A DNA stretch of 64,000 bases from Flavobacteriales bacterium (GTDB lineage: Bacteria > Bacteroidota > Bacteroidia > Flavobacteriales_D > CAJJDF01). This document shows positions 56,883-64,000 of this stretch, piece after piece (positions within the stretch are counted from its first letter, which is position 1; each line of letters opens with the position of its first letter). The translations under genes were made by a program, and so were the position numbers. Location: contig JAHDBM010000002.1 of the NCBI GenBank assembly GCA_020630395.1, positions 84,234 through 148,233 on the forward strand, in the 5' to 3' direction. The notes under the pieces were generated by a model, which saw only the letters and a list, made by a program, of their open reading frames with translations, had not been told where the DNA came from and did not search any database.

Positions 56883-57290
56883 ATGAAAAAATTGAAATAT
56901 TACCTCTTTGGGTTGTTTGTAATGAGTCTTTTTTTAGCAACATCAAAAAGAATTTATTTTTTAACGGTACAATACGATCCATCTGCTATTGTTAACCCTG
57001 AGGTTTTCTTAATAACCTCATATGATGATAATGGAACTTTAATGATGGATACTACTTTGTTAGATTCTATTAATGCTGATAATAATTTTTCAGTTATGTT
57101 TGAACCGTATGATGATGAAGCACAGTATATTTTTGCTGTAAACAATTTCACAAAAAAAGATACTATATCAAATGTTCAAATGACGTTTAAAAAAGGATGT
57201 GGGTTTAGTTGTGGCGGTCCAGCACTAGAGAATATGTGCTTTTTACATAATGGAGAAAGAAAACAAGGACAAGAAGTATCCATTGATTAA
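56883..57290 (+). CDS. Cysteine-tail protein, first of a tandem triplet
   Basis: 135 residues. A basic start and a hydrophobic segment (residues 5-19) suggest a signal peptide or membrane anchor. The mature part has PSAIVNPEVFLIT and a highly conserved core FAVNNFTKKDTISNVQ, then a cysteine tail with C106, C110 and C119 (KKGCGFSC, ENMCFLHNGERKQGQE). It starts 13 bases after sufS and is closely followed by two paralogues, so it is part of the suf transcript. I recognise no family. The cysteines could bind a metal or form disulfides; neither is shown. Being exported argues against a direct role in cytoplasmic cluster assembly. Confidence 0.8.
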   Translation: MKKLKYYLFGLFVMSLFLATSKRIYFLTVQYDPSAIVNPEVFLITSYDDNGTLMMDTTLLDSINADNNFSVMFEPYDDEAQYIFAVNNFTKKDTISNVQMTFKKGCGFSCGGPALENMCFLHNGERKQGQEVSID

Positions 57291-57300
57291 AGACACTGAG

Positions 57301-57708
57301 ATGAAAAAATTAAAACTATTTGCTTTCGGATACTTCGTATTATTTTTATTTGTTGCTGGTAAAAACGAAACTCCATATTTAACGGTTAATTATAACCCAT
57401 CTAATATCGTTAACCCAGAATGTTATATTATTCAACTATATGAATTAGAAGGAGTAACAGTAGCTGATACAATTTTATTAGACACATTAGATACTGAGAA
57501 TGCTTTTTCAACTAAAGCAGCTTTATATGATGAATGTACATTAAACATATTTGCTGTCAATAATTTCACTAAAAAGGATACCATATCAAATGTTCAATTA
57601 ACCTATAAAAGGAGAGGTTGTATGAGTTGTGCAGGAGATAAATTAGACAACATGTGTTTTTACCACAATGGAGAGAGAAAACAAGGTCAAGAAATAGTTG
57701 TTGATTAA
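57301..57708 (+). CDS. Cysteine-tail protein, second of a tandem triplet
   Basis: 135 residues, paralogous to the genes on both sides. It has the same hydrophobic N-terminus, PSNIVNPECYIIQLY, the core FAVNNFTKKDTISNVQLTYKRR and a cysteine tail with C107, C110 and C119 (CMSC, DNMCFYHNGERKQGQE). The end is nearly identical to the first copy, while the middle has diverged. Codon choice in the conserved core differs from the first copy, so the duplication is not recent. The ATG at 57301 follows the previous stop by 10 bases and fits the paralogues; an earlier ATG at 57250 lies inside the upstream gene. Confidence 0.8.
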   Translation: MKKLKLFAFGYFVLFLFVAGKNETPYLTVNYNPSNIVNPECYIIQLYELEGVTVADTILLDTLDTENAFSTKAALYDECTLNIFAVNNFTKKDTISNVQLTYKRRGCMSCAGDKLDNMCFYHNGERKQGQEIVVD

Positions 57709-57718
57709 AGCAAAGGCA

Positions 57719-58120
57719 ATGAAAAAGTGGAAATATTATATATTAATATATTTAGTAATGATGTTGTTTATTGCTAAACTTGAAATTCCATATTTCACAG
57801 TTAAATATGATCCTAGCATTGTTACAAACCCTGAATTGTTTTTAATCAGGACTTTCGAAAGTCAAGGAGTTTATACTAATGATACATTACAAATTGACTC
57901 ATTAACCGCACAAAACCATTATACAGCTAGATTAGTGTTAGATCAACAATTAGATTTTCAAGTATTATGTATCAATAATTTCACAAGAAAAGATACAATT
58001 TCAAACGTGCAAATTACATACAGTAAAAGAAGAGGCTGTGGATGTTCTTCATCTGCTAAAATTAATTGCTATAAACATAACAGAGTTAGAAAGGAAGATG
58101 AAAACCTATATATAGATTAA
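57719..58120 (+). CDS. Cysteine-tail protein, third of a tandem triplet
   Basis: 133 residues and the most divergent copy. It keeps the N-terminal segment, PSIVTNPELFLIRTF, the core CINNFTRKDTISNVQITYSKRRG and a cysteine tail of C107, C109 and C117, in which the spacing has shrunk to CxC. The ending NRVRKEDENLYID is less like the others. The ATG at 57719 follows the second copy by 10 bases. A frameshifted membrane gene begins four bases after its stop. The three-copy arrangement and the conserved NNFTxKDTISNVQ core suggest a selected function that I cannot name. Confidence 0.8.
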   Translation: MKKWKYYILIYLVMMLFIAKLEIPYFTVKYDPSIVTNPELFLIRTFESQGVYTNDTLQIDSLTAQNHYTARLVLDQQLDFQVLCINNFTRKDTISNVQITYSKRRGCGCSSSAKINCYKHNRVRKEDENLYID

Positions 58121-58124
58121 TGAA

Positions 58125-58516
58125 ATGAGTTATAAGATTAAAGATCCGTTAAGGTTAAAGAAGATATTGTTTTGGGACTGGTTTTTAGCATTAATTACAG
58201 GTGTGTTAGGAGTACTTTTTTAGTAAAGTGGATGATGTTATTAGTTATTCCATTAGATGTGCTTCTTATTATTTCAATATGTCATGTGTTATATGGTTGT
58301 TATTCACTATTTCTATATACTAGAAAAGAAGTGAAGGGAAGTTTATTATTAATATTAGTTTATGCTAATGCTATTTGGGCAGGTATTAGTATTTTTCTAT
58401 TTATCTATTATTTAAGTGATGTGTCAATATTAGGAATGATAATGTTATTATCGCAACCACTTGTAGTCGGAGGACTAGCATATGCTGAAGCTAAACAGTT
58501 AAAGAAAGTGAAATAA
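58125..58516 (+). pseudogene. Four-segment membrane protein with one frameshift
   Basis: An ATG at 58125 opens MSYKIKDPLRLKKILFWDWF and a first membrane helix (LALITGVLGVLF), then reaches TAG at 58221 inside a run of six T. One more T would continue in frame with a second frame that has three more membrane helices (MMLLVIPLDVLLIISICHVL, LLILVYANAIWAGISIFLFI, LGMIMLLSQPLVVGGLA) and ends at 58516. With one base added it is 131 codons (130 residues). The loss may be a sequencing error in a homopolymer, a real mutation or slippage-based switching. The next gene overlaps its stop by one base. Confidence 0.75.
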
Positions 58517-58851
58517 TGAACACAGATTTTAACGATAATGTATTTAAAATTGTAAGACTAATACCAAAAGGTAGAGTTACTTCTTATGGTGCTATAGCCA
58601 AAGCATTAGGAGCCGCAAAATCATCTCGAATGGTTGGTAGAGCTATGAATCATTCTCATGCTGAACAAGAATATGTGCCAGCCCATAGAGTAGTTAATAG
58701 AAATGGATTACTAACAGGCAAACATCATTTTAAAACTCCTACTAGTATGCAAGAGCTATTAGAGATTGAAGGTGTTGAGGTAAAAGAAGATAAAATCATT
58801 AATTTTAAACATCATTTTTGGGATCCATTAATTGAATTAAACATTGAATAA
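58516..58851 (+). CDS. Alkyltransferase-like (ATL) protein without active cysteine
   Basis: 111 residues of the MGMT DNA-binding domain. MGMT has a PCHR motif whose Cys accepts the alkyl group; here it is PAHR (Ala56 in VPAHRVVN), so it cannot repair directly. The rest is typical: IPKGRVTSYGAIAKALG, the arginine-finger region SSRMVGRAMNHS and LLTGKH. ATL proteins bind O6-alkylguanine and steer it to nucleotide excision repair. It overlaps the upstream gene by one base and the next gene starts eight bases before its end. Mfd and Ung, both in the window, are other repair genes but far away. Confidence 0.9.
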   Translation: MNTDFNDNVFKIVRLIPKGRVTSYGAIAKALGAAKSSRMVGRAMNHSHAEQEYVPAHRVVNRNGLLTGKHHFKTPTSMQELLEIEGVEVKEDKIINFKHHFWDPLIELNIE

Positions 58852-59446
58852 AGCCATTTACATTTTTCTTTTATTGATAAGCTTTTCACTTAAAGGTCAA
58901 ATGTTCGATTCTATTAGTGCCAGTTTAACACATAAACCTCAGGTATACGCCAATTATGACACTCGTAATTCATTTATAACGAATCAAATAGCTAAAATAC
59001 AGAGTGTTAAATTAGGATTGACATGGAACAAGCAGTTTACTCTCGCAATAGGCTATAATTGGCTAAACACTAATTTCCAAACGACCTTACAAGATGGCAT
59101 ACAAGCAGAGTTAAAAACTCGATTTATAACCCCATTTGTAGAATATTCTTTTTTAGAACATAAAAACATAGAAGTTACCATACCTGTTCATCTGGGGTTT
59201 GGAACTTCTTTTTATCAAGATTGTAATAATGCTATTTATAAACGAAACTTTATTATGATGTACGAGCCTTCTATGACAGCTACTTTACGTTTCTTAAAAT
59301 ATTTTGGAGTAGGTGCAGGTATTGGATATCGCCTAATGCTAGTTGGAAATAGAGAAATACAAGAAGAGTTTAACTCTCCGATTTATGTAGTTAAAACTAA
59401 AATCTTTTTTAGCGATATCTATAATGATATCTTTAAGAAGAAATAA
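58844..59446 (+). CDS. Outer-membrane beta-barrel-like protein
   Basis: 200 residues read from a TTG at 58844, which overlaps the ATL gene by eight bases. The first 18 residues form a signal peptide (IYIFLLLISFSLKGQ). The rest has alternating amphipathic strands with glycine-aromatic patterns (LGLTWNKQFTLAIGYNW, GVGAGIGYRLMLVGN) as in small outer-membrane barrels. It is the last gene of the suf-led run and its 3' end overlaps the convergent GH3-family gene by 14 bases. The function is unknown. Confidence 0.68.
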   Translation: MNKAIYIFLLLISFSLKGQMFDSISASLTHKPQVYANYDTRNSFITNQIAKIQSVKLGLTWNKQFTLAIGYNWLNTNFQTTLQDGIQAELKTRFITPFVEYSFLEHKNIEVTIPVHLGFGTSFYQDCNNAIYKRNFIMMYEPSMTATLRFLKYFGVGAGIGYRLMLVGNREIQEEFNSPIYVVKTKIFFSDIYNDIFKKK

Positions 59447-60935
59447 AATCCGCTAATTCATCAGCAATTTTACGGTCATTACTTAATCGAGGAATTTTGT
59501 TTTGTCCACCAAGTTTACCTCTGTTTTTCATAAAATTTAAAAAGCCTTCTTTTTGTATAGTAGTAATTTTTAGTGGTTGTAAAACACTTCCCTTTATTAA
59601 ATCGAAATAATATACGTTTTGCTCTTGCATTCTCTTATCAATAAACTCTGAGAAAGAATTTAAATCCTTAGGTTCTTGTTGGAATTCAATAAACCACTCA
59701 TGATGAGGAAGCTCATTATTAATTGGGTTAACTTGAGGAGCTACAGTAAATTCAGTTATTTGAGCATCAAACTTTTCGCAAGCTTCATTCATTGCACGCT
59801 CTACTTCTTCGGCAATAACATGTTCTCCAAAGGCTGAGGTATAATGTTTTATCCTGCCCGAAACAATAATGCGATATGGATCTTTAGAAACAAATTTAAC
59901 TGTATCACCAATATTATACCCCCACAAGCCAGCTGTATTACTTAATATAATAGCGTAATTTACGCCAAGCTCTACATCTTTTAATGAAATTCGAGTAGGA
60001 TTTTCCTCAAAAAACTCTTCAGCAGGAATAAATTCATAAAAAATCCCAGAGTTTAATTCGAGTAACATACCTTCTGCATGCTGAGAATCTTGGTAGGCAA
60101 TAAACCCTTCTGAGGCAGGATACAATTCAACTGAATCTATTTTCTTTCCAATTAATTCTTCAAAACGCTTTTCGTAAGGTTTAAAATTGACGCCTCCATA
60201 AACAAATAAAGAAAAATTCGGAAAAATTTCTTTAATCTTCTTACCTCCAGATTTTTCTACTAACTTTTCAAAATACATCTGAACCCAAGCAGGAATGCCA
60301 CTAATGAGCGTCATGTTCTCATTAATAGTTTCGTCTACTATTTTATCTACTTTTGTTTCCCAGTCTTCAATGCAATTTGTTTCATAGCTAGGCATTCTAT
60401 TGGTTTGCAAATATTTTGGCACATAATGGGCAACAATCCCTGATAAACGACCAAGATCAATGTCCTCTTTTTTTTCTAACACAGGGCTTCCTTGCAAGAA
60501 AATCATCTTACCATTTACAAATCCTGCCTTTTTAGTTTCGTTTATATACGAGAGTAGTGCGTTTTTGGCCGATTTTATATGAGCAGGCATAGATTCCTTT
60601 GAAATAGGAATATATTTAGCTCCACTGGTAGTTCCAGATGTTTTAGCAAAATAAAGTGGCTTACCTTTCCATAATACATCTTGCTTACCAGCAATTATTT
60701 GTTCTACATAAGGTTTTAAACCTTCATAATCTCTAACTGGTACACGCTCTTTAAAGTCTTCGTACGTTTTTATGTTTTCAAAATCATGATCCTTTCCAAA
60801 AACTGTATTTTTTGCTTCGCTAATGAGTAACTGAAGCATGTTTTCTTGAGTTTCAATGGGTTTTTTTATCCATTTTTGCTCTTTGTTAATGGTTATTTTT
60901 GCAAATGGTTTACTAAGAAATGACTTGATTCCCAT
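59433..60935 (-). CDS. GH3 auxin-responsive promoter family protein
   Basis: 500 residues of the GH3 acyl-adenylating superfamily. The adenylate motif region FAKTSGTTSGAKYIPIS is clear, followed by YGGVNFKPYEKRFEELI, YPASEGFIAYQ, and GLWGYNIGDTVKF and ISGRIKHYTSAFGEHV in the C-terminal domain. Plant GH3 enzymes conjugate amino acids to hormones; the bacterial homologues, found near sprE in Flavobacteriales, have no known substrate. It lies four bases after the degenerate M23 gene on the same strand, and both are divergent from sprE. Confidence 0.9.
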   Translation of the reverse strand: MGIKSFLSKPFAKITINKEQKWIKKPIETQENMLQLLISEAKNTVFGKDHDFENIKTYEDFKERVPVRDYEGLKPYVEQIIAGKQDVLWKGKPLYFAKTSGTTSGAKYIPISKESMPAHIKSAKNALLSYINETKKAGFVNGKMIFLQGSPVLEKKEDIDLGRLSGIVAHYVPKYLQTNRMPSYETNCIEDWETKVDKIVDETINENMTLISGIPAWVQMYFEKLVEKSGGKKIKEIFPNFSLFVYGGVNFKPYEKRFEELIGKKIDSVELYPASEGFIAYQDSQHAEGMLLELNSGIFYEFIPAEEFFEENPTRISLKDVELGVNYAIILSNTAGLWGYNIGDTVKFVSKDPYRIIVSGRIKHYTSAFGEHVIAEEVERAMNEACEKFDAQITEFTVAPQVNPINNELPHHEWFIEFQQEPKDLNSFSEFIDKRMQEQNVYYFDLIKGSVLQPLKITTIQKEGFLNFMKNRGKLGGQNKIPRLSNDRKIADELADFISS

Positions 60936-60939
60936 AGAG

Positions 60940-61770
60940 TTAATTTTCGACTATTTTGTTAAGTTCGACTGGTTTGCCTTTATGCCACAATTCGAAATGA
61001 AAAGTAGAGTCTAATGTATTTCCAATTTCTTTCCCTCTACTAATTTCATCACCAGGTTTAACGGTTAAATCAGTACATGATTTATAAATACTAATTAAGT
61101 TTTCACTGTGCTGAATAGTTGCCATGTTTTTAGAAGTAGAAATTACAACACCTTTCATGCAAGATTGAACACTAGTGTTCATCAGTGTTTTATACTTTAC
61201 TCCAAACGAATTAGAACCTCCAAAAGCAGAGGGATTACCTTCAACAGGGGATAAGAAATTTAAAGATCTTAATATTCCTTTTATTTCGTTTTGCTTAATT
61301 AGTTTTTCTTCTATTTCAACTTTTTTTCTCAATAAAGAATCTGCTAAAGACCGTTCAAATATAATATTCTTGTAATCTAAGCTATCATTAGTTAGCTGTT
61401 CTTTTACTTGAGGTAATAACACAGAATCATTATTAGAAAGAATGTTTTGAAGATTTTTAATCCATAAATCTCTTTGTTTGTTTTGTTGATCTACAGAGTT
61501 TATTAACGATAAATTTTCTTTATCTGTTTCAAGAATTTGATCAATATTATCGATATCAGGATAACCAGGAATATATTTTCTTAAAGAAGTATAAGAGATG
61601 GTTAAATAAGTTATAAAAGCAATAAGCAGTATACTTAGAAAAATGACTAAAATATAGCCAGATCGAGATAGTGTTATTGCAAACTTCTCTTGAAAAGAAG
61701 AAGGGTTAGAAATAACCACTTTTCTTTTTTCTCTTAACAGAGCAAAGAAATTATTTATTTTTTGTTTCAC
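60940..61770 (-). CDS. M23-like (LytM) protein, probably inactive
   Basis: 276 residues: a short cytoplasmic end, one membrane helix (VIFLSILLIAFITYLTISY), a coiled coil, and a C-terminal M23-type domain. The M23 zinc motifs are not intact: the HxxxxxxxD pattern is replaced by SFGVKYKTLMN, and the HxH motif is STFHFELW with only the second histidine. It is therefore probably a non-catalytic regulator like EnvC/NlpD rather than a hydrolase. It precedes the GH3 gene by four bases and is divergent from sprE; this M23/GH3/sprE grouping occurs in other Flavobacteriales as far as I recall. Confidence 0.87.
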   Translation of the reverse strand: MKQKINNFFALLREKRKVVISNPSSFQEKFAITLSRSGYILVIFLSILLIAFITYLTISYTSLRKYIPGYPDIDNIDQILETDKENLSLINSVDQQNKQRDLWIKNLQNILSNNDSVLLPQVKEQLTNDSLDYKNIIFERSLADSLLRKKVEIEEKLIKQNEIKGILRSLNFLSPVEGNPSAFGGSNSFGVKYKTLMNTSVQSCMKGVVISTSKNMATIQHSENLISIYKSCTDLTVKPGDEISRGKEIGNTLDSTFHFELWHKGKPVELNKIVEN

Positions 61771-61952
61771 TTGGTTCTACTAAATTTGCCTTAAAGCTAC
61801 TACAACAGTAAACTTTTTGCTTAAAGATAAAATAAATTATAGGATTAAAAGTTATACTGCTGTATTAGGATGGACTTAAAAAATGTTAACTTGCAAACTG
61901 TTTCTATTAAAACAGATAATAATATGCTGTTTTATTAGTACTTATTACTTGT

Positions 61953-64000
61953 ATGAAAAGATTAATTTACGTTTTATTTCTACTACCTATTCTTATCGGT
62001 TGTTCTACCGAGAAAAACACGGCTGTAAATCGTTTTTACCACAATACCACAGCTTATTACAATGGTTATTTTAATGCTAGAGAAATCATTAAAGAGAAGA
62101 ATAAGGAATTTGAAAAAACAAGAGCAGAAGATTATCAGAAAATTCTTCCTATAAATAGATATCCTAACGAAGAAGAATCTAAAGGCTGGTTTCCAGATAT
62201 GGATTTGGCAATCGAAAAAACATCTAAAGTTATTACCAAACATGCAATGCCAAGAGAAAAAGTGGCAAAATATGCACGAACCGAGTATGGAAAGTGGATG
62301 GATGAGAATTGGTTAGTAGTAGGACAAAGTCATTTTTATAAACGAGAGTATGATACAGCTATTAACGTATTTAAATACGTTATTAAAATGTATGAAAAAG
62401 ACCCATCAAAATATAAAGCAAAGCTTTGGTTAGCTAGGACATACCTTGAAATGGAAGACTTTGGGGAAGCAAATAAATATTTACAAGAAATTGTAAATGA
62501 TAAAGAGGCAAGTGAGCGAAAAGACGAGCGAAAAGAAAAAAGAAAAAAAAGAAGAAATACCTACAAAAAGAAAGGACGAAGAAAAAAGTCAAAAATTAAG
62601 GTAATTCAAGATCGCCAAGAAGAACGAGAAAAGAAATCGATTATTATCCCCTTCCCAAAAGAACTTGAAGATGATTTAGCATCTACCTTAGCCGATTATT
62701 ACTTAAAAAAGGGAGAATTAGAGGAAAGTATCTTTTATTTAGATTCTGCAATATCGGTTACGAAAAGAAAAAAGACTAAAGTTAGGTATCGTTTTATAAG
62801 AGCTCAGATTCATCAAGAGCTTGGTAAAAAAACAAAAGCTTATGAAGATTATTCTTATGTAATTAAACGTAATGCTCCATACCAAATGATTTTCTATTCT
62901 AAAATCAATAGGGCATTAATGGCAAATAGTTCTGACAGGAACAGCCTAAGAAAAGAATTGCTAAAACTAGCAAAAGACGATAAGTACATTGAGTTTAAAG
63001 ATCAAATATATTATGCTTTGGCCGAGTTAGAATTACAAGATGTTAATAAGCCAAAGGCTATAGAATACTTACAACTATCTGCTAGTGCACCCAGTTCTAA
63101 TGTTACTCAAAAAGGGAAAACGTATATAAAACTTGCTGATTTATATTTCGAAGATAAAGCGTATTTAGATGCACAGAGATACTATGATAGTAGCTTAACA
63201 TCATTACCAAATACCTATCCTAATTATGATGCTATAAAAGATAAAAGCGAAAGTTTAACATCATTGGTAGGTTATATTAATAATGTAAAGTTGCAAGATA
63301 GTCTACAAGAAATAGCAGGGCTAGATGAAAAGAAACGATTAGATAGGATAGAAGAAATTCTATATGCTAAAAAATTACAGGACGAAAAAGATAAAGAAGA
63401 GCTTAATAATGCGAAGGATAATAATGCTCCACCCGACAACTTTTTAGCGGCAAATAATAATAGTAAAGGGAAATTTTGGATGTACAATCCACAATCCAAG
63501 GCATTTGGTTATAATGAGTTTAAGAGTGTTTGGGGAGATGTTAAATTAGAAGATAATTGGAGACGAAAGAATAAAAATAAATCCTTAGCAGGGACAAACG
63601 ATAATAACGAGAATACAGGTCCAGTTGTTTCTGATAAAGAGATTGCAGCTTTTGCTGATAAACTACCAGTAAGCCCAGAACAATTAGAAAAGTCAAATAT
63701 AGAGATTATTAACTCTTTATATTTATCAGGATTAGTGTACAGAGATAAGTTAAAAGACTCTCCAGAGGCAGTTAAATCGTTTGATGAGGTTAGGAGAAGA
63801 TACCATCCAAATAATAAGGCGATTAAATCAATGTATCAATTGTATAAAACGCTTAACGATCAAAGTAAATATAAGGAAGCTAATATTGTAAAGGATCAAA
63901 TTATAGAATCTTATCCAAACAGTGAAGAGGCAAAAATTTTAAAAGATCCTGATTACGCTTCTAAAGCTAAAAATGATGGAGCAAAAGATAAGAACTTGTA
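61953..64000 (+). CDS. sprE: Gliding/T9SS lipoprotein SprE (PorW), partial
   Basis: The reading frame opens at an ATG at 61953 and stays open to the end of the window (682 codons seen). A lipobox (LPILIGC, Cys17) is followed by TTAYYNGYFNAREIIK, TPR-like repeats, a lysine/arginine-rich linker (about 195-230), and the family-specific block KGKFWMYNPQSKAFGYNEFKSVWG and LEDNWRRKNK. SprE/PorW is a lipoprotein needed for type IX secretion and gliding, linking outer-membrane parts. Its presence fits the many T9SS cargo proteins in this window. The C-terminus is outside. Confidence 0.93.
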   Translation, partial: MKRLIYVLFLLPILIGCSTEKNTAVNRFYHNTTAYYNGYFNAREIIKEKNKEFEKTRAEDYQKILPINRYPNEEESKGWFPDMDLAIEKTSKVITKHAMPREKVAKYARTEYGKWMDENWLVVGQSHFYKREYDTAINVFKYVIKMYEKDPSKYKAKLWLARTYLEMEDFGEANKYLQEIVNDKEASERKDERKEKRKKRRNTYKKKGRRKKSKIKVIQDRQEEREKKSIIIPFPKELEDDLASTLADYYLKKGELEESIFYLDSAISVTKRKKTKVRYRFIRAQIHQELGKKTKAYEDYSYVIKRNAPYQMIFYSKINRALMANSSDRNSLRKELLKLAKDDKYIEFKDQIYYALAELELQDVNKPKAIEYLQLSASAPSSNVTQKGKTYIKLADLYFEDKAYLDAQRYYDSSLTSLPNTYPNYDAIKDKSESLTSLVGYINNVKLQDSLQEIAGLDEKKRLDRIEEILYAKKLQDEKDKEELNNAKDNNAPPDNFLAANNNSKGKFWMYNPQSKAFGYNEFKSVWGDVKLEDNWRRKNKNKSLAGTNDNNENTGPVVSDKEIAAFADKLPVSPEQLEKSNIEIINSLYLSGLVYRDKLKDSPEAVKSFDEVRRRYHPNNKAIKSMYQLYKTLNDQSKYKEANIVKDQIIESYPNSEEAKILKDPDYASKAKNDGAKDKNL

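Noticed and set aside
61883-62074. A 63-residue plus-strand frame over the sprE start
   Set aside because: It overlaps the lipobox region of sprE in another frame and has no features of its own.

Overview
The window is about 64 kb of AT-rich chromosome from a member of Bacteroidota, most likely of the order Flavobacteriales. The main signs are several proteins with type IX secretion (T9SS) C-terminal sorting domains, the T9SS/gliding component SprE at the right edge, flavobacterial -7 boxes (TAnnTTTG), Bacteroidota-type lipoproteins, a dispersed suf system and a GcvH/LipA/Mfd/KdtA core gene set. I saw no rRNA, tRNA, CRISPR array or insertion sequence.

Left part (1-31 kb), mostly housekeeping and envelope genes: a partial ung, a small lipoprotein, an outer-membrane protein plus lipA, a 994-residue secreted beta-propeller protein, kdtA, mfd, tsaE, ald and a GDP-mannose pyrophosphorylase. 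These are followed by a 1275-residue adhesin-like T9SS protein, a RidA-family protein, a diheme peroxidase with a T9SS tail, a frameshifted T9SS gene, tilS, a YceI lipoprotein, a lone biotin carrier protein, a DUF3108 protein, gcvH and tonB.

Middle part (31-59 kb): sufA and sufB lie at 31.1-32.9 kb, while sufC, sufD and sufS lie at 53.6-56.9 kb. The roughly 20.7 kb between them holds a TPR/LuxR-type regulator, an M43-like protein with a destroyed zinc site co-directional with a 2346-residue RHS/YD-repeat protein, a decayed copy of an mscS gene, a DUF4253 lipoprotein, an intact mscS, a hydrolase, an NAD(P)-binding protein, a Crp-type regulator, lepA, two lipoproteins and a LytS/LytTR two-component pair. 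Directly behind sufS, and probably in the same transcript, are three tandem paralogues of an unrecognised family of about 135 residues with a cysteine-rich tail, then a frameshifted membrane protein, a cysteine-less alkyltransferase-like protein and an outer-membrane protein.

Right edge (59-64 kb): a GH3-family protein and a degenerate M23 protein, divergent from sprE, which runs off the window.

The points most worth a second look are the tandem cysteine-rich triplet behind sufCDS, the interruption of the suf cluster, the pseudo-protease/RHS pair, the mscS gene fossil, and two genes broken by single-base losses next to or in homopolymers (real decay, phase variation or assembly error). All functions are from reading the sequence; no database search was run.
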